Position numbers and translations under genes: made by a program. The notes beneath the pieces were generated by a model. The model worked only from the letters and a program-made list of their open reading frames with translations, made no database searches and was not told the DNA's origin. Shown here one piece after another: positions 6,912 through 13,616 of a stretch of 16,400 nucleotides of DNA. The stretch spans positions 1-16,400 of the forward strand of contig JAKBCH010000041.1 in the NCBI GenBank assembly GCA_021808055.1. The letters are read 5' to 3'. Position 1 is the stretch's first letter; each line of letters opens with the position of its first letter. The DNA comes from Pseudomonadota bacterium. GTDB taxonomy: Bacteria; Pseudomonadota; Alphaproteobacteria; Acetobacterales; Acetobacteraceae.

Positions 6912-8166
6912 TATTAACCTGGAGGTGGAGACTCTCGATCTTTTTGATCCAATGCGCGCACCGTTGCTGCGCTCGGTGCTCATGGAGACTCTGGCTGACC
7001 GATTTATGCGCCATATCGCCTTCGCCTTATTTCAGCGCACGCGCCATTCCGTGCAACTGCTTTCCTGCATCCAGACCGTGATCAGCCATGAATCTTCCAT
7101 GGCCGCCCTGCCGGAAGTGATGCTGGCCGGTATCTCGGAACTAACCCCGCTGCGCGGGCGCATGTTACTGGCAATCGATGGTGATCTTATCGGTGCGATG
7201 GTGGATGCAATGTGCGGTGCGACCTCCGTTCATCCGTTTGAGCGTTACGAACTTTCCGCCTTGGAAGCACGCATAGGGCGGCAAATGGTTGATCTCGCTT
7301 TCGCCACAATCAACGAAACATTCGCGCCAATTATACCGCTGAATTTGGCCGCCATCACCTATGAAAACGCCACCGGTATGCTCGCTGTCGCCGAAGGTCA
7401 AGACTGGATGATTACCGTTACCGGCGTTTTTGAAACGGAGTTGGGTTTCGGCACCATCCGCCTTATCGTGCCCTACGCCGCGTTCGAAGCACTTGAGGCG
7501 AAGATCGCCAACCAGTCTGGCCTGCTTGGCGACCGCGGGCCAGATGTAAACTGGACCGGCGGTATTGATCAATTGACCGACATCACAAAGGTTGAGCTGC
7601 GTTTTGAACTGGCGCGCGCACATCTGCCGCTGGCCGTTTTTGAGTCATTACGGCCGGGGGATGTGCTGCCGGTGACACTTTGGCCACACGTTGTGGCGGT
7701 GGGTGGAGACGTCGATCTGTTCCTGGCCGATTACGGCCAGCAGGACGGCCATGTGTGTTGCCGTGTGAAAGCCGAGGACGAAGGAGGGGTAGGAATGGTT
7801 GAACAGAAGGCGCGTCTGACTGGCGCTGAAAAACTCATGGAGCCTGAACGGGTGGAGCTTGAGCGGCTGCAAGCGCAGCCGCGCGGTGCCGCCGTCATCA
7901 CCGCAAAAGTGGTGCTGGACCGAGTACAGGTTGCCGTGGCGGTGGAGCTTGGCCGCACGCAGATTAGCGTGAAGGATCTGCGGGCCTTGCGACATGGGCA
8001 GATTTTGCAGCTCGACCAGGTGATCGGCGAGCCGCTGGCGATCCTCGCCAATGGCCAGAAGCTGGCTTATGGCGAAGTTGTTGCGGTCGCAAACGATCGT
8101 TACGGCGTGCGCGTAACCGCGCTAACAGAAAATGCGGTGAAGGAAGAGGATGAAGCCGCTTCATGA
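6904..8166 (+). CDS. fliM: Fused motor switch protein: FliM-like domain plus two SpoA domains (FliM-FliN)
   Basis: FliM and FliN form most of the C-ring that sets rotation direction and docks the export ATPase complex. The 420-residue protein has a FliM-type middle domain at about 12-200 (ELTPLRGRMLLAIDGDLIGA, then GFGTIRLIVPYAAFEALEA). SpoA domain 1 spans about 227-290, an acidic/charged linker 291-335, and SpoA domain 2 336-406. The second has the FliN signature EPLAILANGQKLAYGEVVAV. The CheY-binding peptide (LSQxEIDALL) is missing, and TAA at 6895-6897 blocks any upstream extension. Only GTG 6898 or ATG 6904 can start it, and I chose ATG. The GGxG loop of FliM is degenerate (CGAT, about 104-107). 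It overlaps fliK by 8 nt and fliQ as ATGA. Confidence 0.9.
   Translation: MLDINLEVETLDLFDPMRAPLLRSVLMETLADRFMRHIAFALFQRTRHSVQLLSCIQTVISHESSMAALPEVMLAGISELTPLRGRMLLAIDGDLIGAMVDAMCGATSVHPFERYELSALEARIGRQMVDLAFATINETFAPIIPLNLAAITYENATGMLAVAEGQDWMITVTGVFETELGFGTIRLIVPYAAFEALEAKIANQSGLLGDRGPDVNWTGGIDQLTDITKVELRFELARAHLPLAVFESLRPGDVLPVTLWPHVVAVGGDVDLFLADYGQQDGHVCCRVKAEDEGGVGMVEQKARLTGAEKLMEPERVELERLQAQPRGAAVITAKVVLDRVQVAVAVELGRTQISVKDLRALRHGQILQLDQVIGEPLAILANGQKLAYGEVVAVANDRYGVRVTALTENAVKEEDEAAS
7781..7787 (+). promoter_or_regulatory. Internal Shine-Dalgarno inside the fliM-fliN gene
   Basis: AAGGAGG is a perfect complement to the 16S rRNA 3' end. It lies 7 nt before the in-frame ATG at 7795 and is stronger than the site of nearly every annotated gene here. 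The overlapping codons GGA GGG GTA GGA are unlike the GGC and GTG favoured in neighbouring genes, which suggests the bases are kept for the site rather than for the protein. Confidence 0.6.
7795..8166 (+). CDS. fliN: Candidate internally initiated FliN from the fliM-fliN gene
   Basis: Starting at the in-frame ATG 7795 (Met298 of the full-length product), this would give a 123-residue protein starting MVEQKARLTG. It has a charged N-terminus followed by a single SpoA domain at about 39-109, the size and layout of an ordinary FliN. The AAGGAGG site above supports it. FliN is normally present in several copies per FliM in the C-ring, and a fusion alone would force a 1:1 ratio, so a second product would make sense. 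The precedent is SctQ of type III secretion, where an internal start makes a C-terminal SpoA fragment. The sequence shows the signal. Actual translation is inferred. Confidence 0.55.
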   Translation: MVEQKARLTGAEKLMEPERVELERLQAQPRGAAVITAKVVLDRVQVAVAVELGRTQISVKDLRALRHGQILQLDQVIGEPLAILANGQKLAYGEVVAVANDRYGVRVTALTENAVKEEDEAAS

Positions 8167-8426
8167 GTGCCAATGGCGTAAATAGCGGCGCCTGGCTGGC
8201 CTTCGCGGAACTTTCCGGTCCGGTGCTACTGCTGATGCTGATCATTGGCCTTAGCGCCGGCATTCTACAAACCGCAACGCAGGTGCGCGAAGCTTCCATT
8301 CCGTTCGTACTCAAGCTTAGCGGCTTAGCTTTTCTGGTTATGGCATGCGGACCGTTGATGATGAACGGTGTCGACCATTACGCCACAAGATTATTCACCG
8401 CCATACCGGGACTGCTACATGGCTGA
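8163..8426 (+). CDS. fliQ: Flagellar export gate protein FliQ
   Basis: FliQ is a small subunit of the flagellar type III export gate, assembled with FliP and FliR. This 87-residue protein has two membrane helices (about 18-38 and 50-68) joined by the family motif QTATQVREASIPFVLKL, matching FliQ QxxTQIxExTLxFxPK. The length is normal. ATG 8163 overlaps the fliM-fliN stop as ATGA. The end overlaps flhA by 8 nt. It is unusual that fliP, fliR and flhB do not flank it. Confidence 0.92.
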   Translation: MSANGVNSGAWLAFAELSGPVLLLMLIIGLSAGILQTATQVREASIPFVLKLSGLAFLVMACGPLMMNGVDHYATRLFTAIPGLLHG

Positions 8427-10500
8427 CGCAATCACGCTCCCGCGCTCGCCCGCTTTCAACCTGAGCCAGCTCTCCGGTCCGCTGGTTATACTGATGGTGC
8501 TGGTGATGCTGGCGGTGCCGCTGCCCGGTGCCGCCATCTCATTTCTATTCGCGCTGAACATCTCCGCCGGGTTGGTGATTCTTGGCGCCTCGCTTTATAT
8601 TCCTTCTCCGTCTGAATTCTCCTCCTTTCCTTCGATATTATTGGCCACCACGCTGATGCGCCTTGCGCTCAATGTCGCCACCGCGCGCGCCATTCTGCTC
8701 AACGGCTATACCGGGCCGGGAGCGGCCGGGCATGTGATTGAATCCTTCGGCCAATTCGCGGTTGGCGGCAATTATGTTGTCGGTGGCATCATCTTCATCA
8801 TCCTCATTATCATCAACTTCGTTGTCATCACCAAGGGTGCCTCGCGCGTGGCGGAGGTTTCTGCGCGTTTCATGCTGGACTCGCTGCCGGGGCGGCAGAT
8901 GGCGATTGATGCCGAGATCAATGCCGGCATTCTCTCTCCGCAAACGGCGGAGCGGCGGCGCGAAACCTTGCGGCGTGAGGCGGATTTTTTTGGCGCGATG
9001 GACGGCGCATCCAAATTCGTACGCGGCGATGTGGTGGCGGCGATGATCATCCTGGTCGTCAATATGTTGGGCGGGCTGATCATCGGCACGATGCAATTCG
9101 GCCTGCCGCTGGCGGATGCCGCACGCACCTACACGCTGTTGACGGTAGGTGACGGGCTTGCAGCGCAAATACCCTCACTCACCATTTCCGTCGCGGCGGG
9201 TCTGGTGGTAACGCGCGTGGCTACCGGTGAGGATATCGGCGCGCAGATAAAATCCCAGCTTTCGAAATATCCACAGGCGCTGGCAATCGCCTCGGTTATC
9301 ACGCTGGCCATCGGCTTGGTGCCGCAAATGGCGCATATCCCCTTCCTGCTGTTGGGCGGCGCGTTGGGGGTCTCGGCCTGGCAGCTTTCTCGCACGCAGC
9401 CAGAAGCCGCACGGGCCGCGACGGCAGACGACGCCGAAAATGGCAAAGCCGAGGTGAAGCCGGACAACCTAACGGATGTTTCCGGCGTGGACCCGCTGGG
9501 CATGAATATCGGCTTCGCTTTGGCACCGATGGTGGGGCAAGGCGAAGGCCGGTTGCTCGGGCGGTTGACCGCCGTGCGCCAGCGCTATGGCCGCGCCATG
9601 GGATTTCTTGTGCCCGCCGTACATATCCGCGACTCGTCCGAGCTACCGGCCCATGGCTACCGCTTCACGCTGCGCGGCGCCGCTATCGGCTGCGGCGAGG
9701 CCTGGCCGGGCCAATGGCTGGCCATCGAAGGCCCGATGGTGGTGGAGAAGCTCAGCATCGGCCGCCCGGTAAAAGATCCAGCCTTCGGCCAGAATGCGGT
9801 GTGGATTCCCCAAGGTGGCATTCCGGCGGCGGAGGAGCTTGGCTACACGGTGGTGGATGCGGCCTCCGCCATCGCCACACATTTCGCCGAAGTGCTGAAG
9901 CGCCACGGGGCGGATTTGCTGGGCCGCCCGCAGGTGGAAGGGCTGATGACGCGCCTTGCCGAAACCACGCCGCGTTTGGCGGAGGATCTACGGGCCATAC
10001 TCTCGGCTGGCATCATCCGCCAAGTCTGTCAGGGGCTGCTGGCCGAGGAAGTGCCGGTGCGGGATTTTGAGCGGATCGCTGAGGCGCTGGTAGAAGCCGC
10101 CGATGGAGGGGCGAAAGACCCTGAAAAATTACTGGCCGCGGTGCGGCTGCGGCTAGGGCGCTTCATTGCCGGCCAGTTCGCGGGCACTGAGCCGACACTG
10201 CGCGTGGCCGTGCTGCAGCCGAAGCTGGAAGAGTTGGTGAACAAATCTATGCGCGCGGCACGGGAAAACGCGGGCGGCGAGGTGGAAGCGGAAATTGCCA
10301 CGCACCTGCGCCAGGCGGCGGAGCAGGCAGCAAAAGCCATGCGCGCCCGCGGGGCCAAGCCGGTGCTGGTGGTACAGGCGGCCATGCGCCGCGCCGTGGC
10401 GAAATGCGTAAGCGGGCTGCTCCCGGTTATCGCGCTGGAGGAAATTCCTGAAACCATGCCTTTGCAGGTGGTGCACACAGCCGAGCCCGCAAATGGCTGA
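8419..10500 (+). CDS. flhA: Flagellar export gate protein FlhA
   Basis: FlhA is the large export-gate subunit that uses the proton motive force and docks chaperone-substrate complexes on its cytoplasmic ring. The 693 residues have a membrane half (about 20-320) with RLALNVATAR (81-90), the FHIPEP signature block SRVAEVSARFMLDSLPGRQM (142-161) and DFFGAMDGASKFVRGD (189-204). The cytoplasmic domain spans about 355-690. I chose ATG 8419, because the frame's earlier start lies deep in fliQ and 8419 gives the 8-nt ATGGCTGA overlap with the fliQ stop. The gene's own end overlaps the next gene through the identical ATGGCTGA. Confidence 0.96.
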   Translation: MADAITLPRSPAFNLSQLSGPLVILMVLVMLAVPLPGAAISFLFALNISAGLVILGASLYIPSPSEFSSFPSILLATTLMRLALNVATARAILLNGYTGPGAAGHVIESFGQFAVGGNYVVGGIIFIILIIINFVVITKGASRVAEVSARFMLDSLPGRQMAIDAEINAGILSPQTAERRRETLRREADFFGAMDGASKFVRGDVVAAMIILVVNMLGGLIIGTMQFGLPLADAARTYTLLTVGDGLAAQIPSLTISVAAGLVVTRVATGEDIGAQIKSQLSKYPQALAIASVITLAIGLVPQMAHIPFLLLGGALGVSAWQLSRTQPEAARAATADDAENGKAEVKPDNLTDVSGVDPLGMNIGFALAPMVGQGEGRLLGRLTAVRQRYGRAMGFLVPAVHIRDSSELPAHGYRFTLRGAAIGCGEAWPGQWLAIEGPMVVEKLSIGRPVKDPAFGQNAVWIPQGGIPAAEELGYTVVDAASAIATHFAEVLKRHGADLLGRPQVEGLMTRLAETTPRLAEDLRAILSAGIIRQVCQGLLAEEVPVRDFERIAEALVEAADGGAKDPEKLLAAVRLRLGRFIAGQFAGTEPTLRVAVLQPKLEELVNKSMRAARENAGGEVEAEIATHLRQAAEQAAKAMRARGAKPVLVVQAAMRRAVAKCVSGLLPVIALEEIPETMPLQVVHTAEPANG

Positions 10501-11056
10501 CATGGCCGCCCCTGGCAAGGCGGAGCTTACCGCGCTTTATGGCGACTGGATAAAGCGCATGGCGATGCTGATGAAGGCGCGCATGCCCTGGGCGGATATG
10601 GAGGAGCTGCTGCAATGGGGTGCCATCGGCATGATGGAGGCCTCGCAGCGTTTCGACCCCAGGCACGGCGTTGCCTTCCAGGTGTTTGCGTCGCGGCGCA
10701 TCAAGGGGGCGATGATCGACGGGCTGCGGCGCGAAGGTTCACGCCGGCGCGGAGAGGCGACGTTTGATGAGGAAACCGTTGAAAACGCCGCCCATGCAGG
10801 CGCGAGCGGGCCAGAGGATCCGCTCGCTTTGCTCACCCGGATGGATAATCGTGTTTTGCTGGTGGAGGCGCTGAACACCCTACCCCAAATCGAATACCGG
10901 ATTCTGGCGCTGCATTTTTACGATGAGCTTAACAATCGGGAAATCGCCAGCGTGTTGGATATAAGCGAGGGCTACGCCTCGCGGCTGCGCAAGCGGGCGC
11001 TGGAGACGCTCGCCCTGCATATCACTGCGGCGCAACGAGGAGAATTTGTATCTTGA
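10493..11056 (+). CDS. fliA: Short sigma-28-like (FliA family) RNA polymerase sigma factor lacking region 3
   Basis: FliA directs transcription of late flagellar genes. This 187-residue protein has region 2 at about 12-82, with MEELLQWGAIGMMEASQRFD and FASRRIKGAMIDGLR, closely resembling FliA DLxQxGxIGLLdA and YAxxRIRGAMLDeLR. Region 4 is at about 122-175, with LPQIEYRILALHFYDELNNR and the helix-turn-helix REIASVLDISEGYASRLRKR. Between them only about 40 polar residues stand where FliA has the DWVPR motif and the region 3 domain. Usual FliA is about 240 residues. The gene is intact and overlaps both neighbours, so the shortness looks genuine rather than a frameshift. Confidence 0.8.
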   Translation: MADMAAPGKAELTALYGDWIKRMAMLMKARMPWADMEELLQWGAIGMMEASQRFDPRHGVAFQVFASRRIKGAMIDGLRREGSRRRGEATFDEETVENAAHAGASGPEDPLALLTRMDNRVLLVEALNTLPQIEYRILALHFYDELNNREIASVLDISEGYASRLRKRALETLALHITAAQRGEFVS

Positions 11057-11853
11057 TGAACTTGGCTACGCTGCTACTCGGGATTTTCGTCATCCTTGGT
11101 GGTGCGTTGACAGACCATGTGCCGGTCTCTTCGCTGCTCAACCTCACCGCCTTCATCATTGTCATGTGCGGTTCGGCATCGGCCTGCCTGCTCCAATTTG
11201 GTTTGCACACCCTGCTCGGCGGCTTCAAGGCCGTGATGTGGCTGGCCAAGCCACCCAAGATCGACCTGCACGAGTTTATCGACCGTGTAGCCGATTGGTC
11301 CGCCAAGGCGCGCGGTTTCGGCACGCTGGTGCTGGAACAGGAAATCCCGAAGGTCGAGGACCCGTTTCAGCGCCAAGGCCTACAGATGATCGTGGACAAT
11401 ACAGCGCCAGAGGATTTCGCGGCCATGCTCAGCATTGTTGCTGAGAATCTCGACCGCGAGCAGGAACATCCCGCCCATGTCTGGGAGGCGTTGGGCGGCT
11501 ACTCCCCCACCATCGGCGTGATGGGCGCCGTACTGGGGCTGATCCATGTGATGATGCGTCTGGACCACCCGAGCGAGCTGGGCGAAGGCATCGCCACCGC
11601 CTTCATCGCCACGGTATACGGCGTAGGCTTCGCCAATCTCATTGCTTTGCCGCTGGGTGGGCGGCTCAAATCCATCGCCAAGGAACTGGAACGAGAGCGG
11701 ATGGTGGTCATCCAGGGCTTTCTGCTGCTGGCCGAGGGTAAGCCGGGCATCGTCATCAAGCAAACGCTAAAGAGCTTCCTGCATGAGGAACCGCCAGAGA
11801 CGGTCGCGGCGGATGAGCAGGAGGCACCTGAAGCTGCCTCCCAGGCGGCATGA
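11056..11853 (+). CDS. motA: Flagellar motor stator protein MotA
   Basis: MotA and MotB form the ion channel stator that drives rotation. The 265-residue protein has membrane helices near the N-terminus (about 1-20 and 28-50) and a cytoplasmic loop with ARGFGTLVLEQE. Its R86 and E94 have the same spacing as E. coli R90 and E98, which meet the FliG torque helix. The second helix pair is GGYSPTIGVMGAVLGLIHVM and FIATVYGVGFANLIALPLGG, keeping the two functional prolines (P151, P199; E. coli P173, P222). The start is ATG 11056, sharing its A with the preceding stop. GAGGAG (11037-11042) is 13 nt away and TTG 11053 is an alternative at 10 nt. Proton versus sodium use cannot be told. Confidence 0.95.
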   Translation: MNLATLLLGIFVILGGALTDHVPVSSLLNLTAFIIVMCGSASACLLQFGLHTLLGGFKAVMWLAKPPKIDLHEFIDRVADWSAKARGFGTLVLEQEIPKVEDPFQRQGLQMIVDNTAPEDFAAMLSIVAENLDREQEHPAHVWEALGGYSPTIGVMGAVLGLIHVMMRLDHPSELGEGIATAFIATVYGVGFANLIALPLGGRLKSIAKELERERMVVIQGFLLLAEGKPGIVIKQTLKSFLHEEPPETVAADEQEAPEAASQAA

Positions 11854-11856
11854 GCC

Positions 11857-12690
11857 ATGGCCGGCGCGAAGTTTCCCACGAAAAAACCAAAACCCGAACC
11901 ACCAGCCAATCATGAGCGCTGGATCATTTCCTATGCCGATTTGTTGACGCTGCTGCTGGCCACTTTCGTGGTGCTGTATGCCTCGTCCTCCCGCAACAGA
12001 CACAAGGAAGACCAAATCGCGCGCTCTTTCATAACCGCATTCCACGGCACGCCACCGACCGTGATCACGCCCCAGCCATCCGGCTCCCGCGGTGTGCTAC
12101 AGCATCAGCTTTCGCCCATCCCGACACACGCGCAAACACCCTCCACGGCCAACACCAAAATCCCGCGGAACATGGCCCGGCAATTGGCGCAGGATATTCA
12201 AACCCTGCAGCAAATGCACCTGAAGTTGAGTGCACTGTTCCAGCCGATGATCGAGAAGCGTCAGGTTACGATCAGTGATGCGCCGCTGACCCTGACCATC
12301 CAGCTCGACGCCTCGGTACTGTTCGATTCCGGCGAAGCGGTGCTGAAACCTGATGCCGTTAAGCTGCTTTCCCAGGTCGGGGCGGGGCTAACGCAGCTAC
12401 CGGTCAACTACAGAATCACGGTACAGGGCTATACGGATAACCAACCGATCGCCACAGCGCAATTCCCCTCCAACTGGTCACTCTCGGCTGAGCGCGCCGT
12501 CGCGGTCGTGCAGCTTTTTGTCAACAATGGCGTCGGCGGCAATGTACTGGCGGCAGAAGGGTTCGGCGAATTTTCGCCGATCACCAGCAACGATACGGAT
12601 GCCGGCCGCGCCCTCAATCGGCGCGTGGTGGTGGTCATCCACGCGCCCGAGCCCGCAGGCGTGACACCGCCGGACCAACCGCAAGGATAA
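11857..12690 (+). CDS. motB: Flagellar motor stator protein MotB
   Basis: MotB anchors the stator to peptidoglycan and carries the ion-binding aspartate. The 277-residue protein has a basic N-terminus and one membrane helix, ISYADLLTLLLATFVVLYA (about 24-42), whose D28 matches E. coli D32. A periplasmic linker follows. The OmpA-like peptidoglycan-binding domain is at about 145-263, with VQGYTDNQPI, SNWSLSAERA and GRALNRRVVV. It follows motA after 3 nt and precedes a small membrane protein by 6 nt. Motif content is complete, so the stator should be functional. Confidence 0.95.
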   Translation: MAGAKFPTKKPKPEPPANHERWIISYADLLTLLLATFVVLYASSSRNRHKEDQIARSFITAFHGTPPTVITPQPSGSRGVLQHQLSPIPTHAQTPSTANTKIPRNMARQLAQDIQTLQQMHLKLSALFQPMIEKRQVTISDAPLTLTIQLDASVLFDSGEAVLKPDAVKLLSQVGAGLTQLPVNYRITVQGYTDNQPIATAQFPSNWSLSAERAVAVVQLFVNNGVGGNVLAAEGFGEFSPITSNDTDAGRALNRRVVVVIHAPEPAGVTPPDQPQG

Positions 12691-12696
12691 AATGAC

Positions 12697-12969
12697 ATGG
12701 CCAAGACAAAGCCAGCCAAACCCAAAAAATTATTCAGTTCCTTTCTGCTTAGCCTCGCAGCGATGACTGGTTGGGCCGCCATGCATGAGCCGGATAGCTT
12801 CATCAATCCGGGCATGGCGGGGGCGTGGCTGCTCTCGGCAATTGCGGTGGGGCTGCTGGTCCGCGCGGCGTTGGCGCTGGCGGCACCGTTTGGCAAGCTG
12901 TGCATGGAATCCCTGCATCTGGCATTTGGCAATCCGACCAGCCCGAATCAGAACCGTTTCGATCCATGA
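12697..12969 (+). CDS. Unknown small two-helix membrane protein in the flagellar operon
   Basis: I do not recognise this 90-residue protein. It has a lysine/proline-rich N-terminus (MAKTKPAKPKK), a hydrophobic segment at about 12-30 (LFSSFLLSLAAMTGWAAM), a short polar loop with HEPDSFINPG, a second membrane helix at about 41-64 (AGAWLLSAIAVGLLVRAALA) and a polar tail. The basic N-terminus suggests both ends in the cytoplasm. AAGGA (12683-12687) lies 9 nt before ATG 12697, which was preferred over ATG 12692, whose frame stops early. It is 6 nt after motB and overlaps fliH as ATGA, so it is expressed with stator and export genes. It is shorter than FliL and has no periplasmic domain, so it is not a normal FliL. 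A stator- or gate-associated role is only a guess. Confidence 0.8.
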   Translation: MAKTKPAKPKKLFSSFLLSLAAMTGWAAMHEPDSFINPGMAGAWLLSAIAVGLLVRAALALAAPFGKLCMESLHLAFGNPTSPNQNRFDP

Positions 12970-13616
12970 GCTTCGTGAAAATCTCCCGCAACCACGATTT
13001 CGTGCAGACGGTACTGGCGCGCGATGCCGCGGAAATGGCTGCGCAGGAGGCAGAGATCCAGCGGCGGGTGAAACAAGAGATCACGAAACTACGTGATACC
13101 ACCATGGCCGAGGTGAAAGCAGCCGGCGAGGCCGCCGCGCGTATCGAAACGGCATTGCAACGGGAAAAATTGGCGCGCGCACTCACCCTGCTGGAACAGA
13201 CCGCCGAACAGCTTGTTGCACCGCTGGCACTGAAAGAACAGGATCTGGCGGAGCTTGTGCTGGACATGGCCTTTCAAACCGCCCGGCATATCGCCGGCGG
13301 GGTGAGTGGCAATGCGCGCGCTGAGCTGGCGGGGTTGGTCAAAACCCTACTACAGGAGACTGCAACGGAGCGTGGCCCCAAGCAAAGTCTGAGGCTCTAT
13401 TTGCATCCATCCGATCTTTCTACACTGAAGGGCTTGCTACCCGACGAGACGCTGATGCTGGTGCCAGATGACGGCATCACTCCCGGCGGCGCCTTGCTGG
13501 AACTGCAGACCGACGACGGCGACCGGCTTGACAAGGCGGAATGGGACGCCCGGCTGGAAAGCCGCTTCACCGCCCTACGCGCCGGGTTGGCACTTCCAGG
13601 GGACGACATGGCATGA
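12966..13616 (+). CDS. fliH: Flagellar export ATPase regulator FliH
   Basis: FliH binds the ATPase FliI as a dimer and links it to the C-ring protein FliN and to FlhA. The 216-residue protein has a long Ala/Glu/Arg-rich helical region (about 15-85) that should form the coiled-coil stalk. The C-terminal FliH/HrpE domain is at about 92-205, with LAELVLDMAFQTARHIAGG, LRLYLHPSD, and then DDGITPGGALLEL. I chose ATG 12966, which overlaps the preceding stop as ATGA. The longer frame from 12825 lies within the previous gene. The N-terminus has no tryptophan, whereas enterobacterial FliH uses N-terminal Trp residues to bind FlhA. It overlaps fliI as ATGA. Confidence 0.88.
   Translation: MSFVKISRNHDFVQTVLARDAAEMAAQEAEIQRRVKQEITKLRDTTMAEVKAAGEAAARIETALQREKLARALTLLEQTAEQLVAPLALKEQDLAELVLDMAFQTARHIAGGVSGNARAELAGLVKTLLQETATERGPKQSLRLYLHPSDLSTLKGLLPDETLMLVPDDGITPGGALLELQTDDGDRLDKAEWDARLESRFTALRAGLALPGDDMA

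Noticed and set aside
12825..12965. N-terminal extension of FliH upstream of 12966
   Set aside because: This frame lies wholly within the small membrane protein gene, encodes Gly/Ala/Pro-rich residues unlike FliH, and the ATGA overlap at 12966 is the pattern used across this operon.
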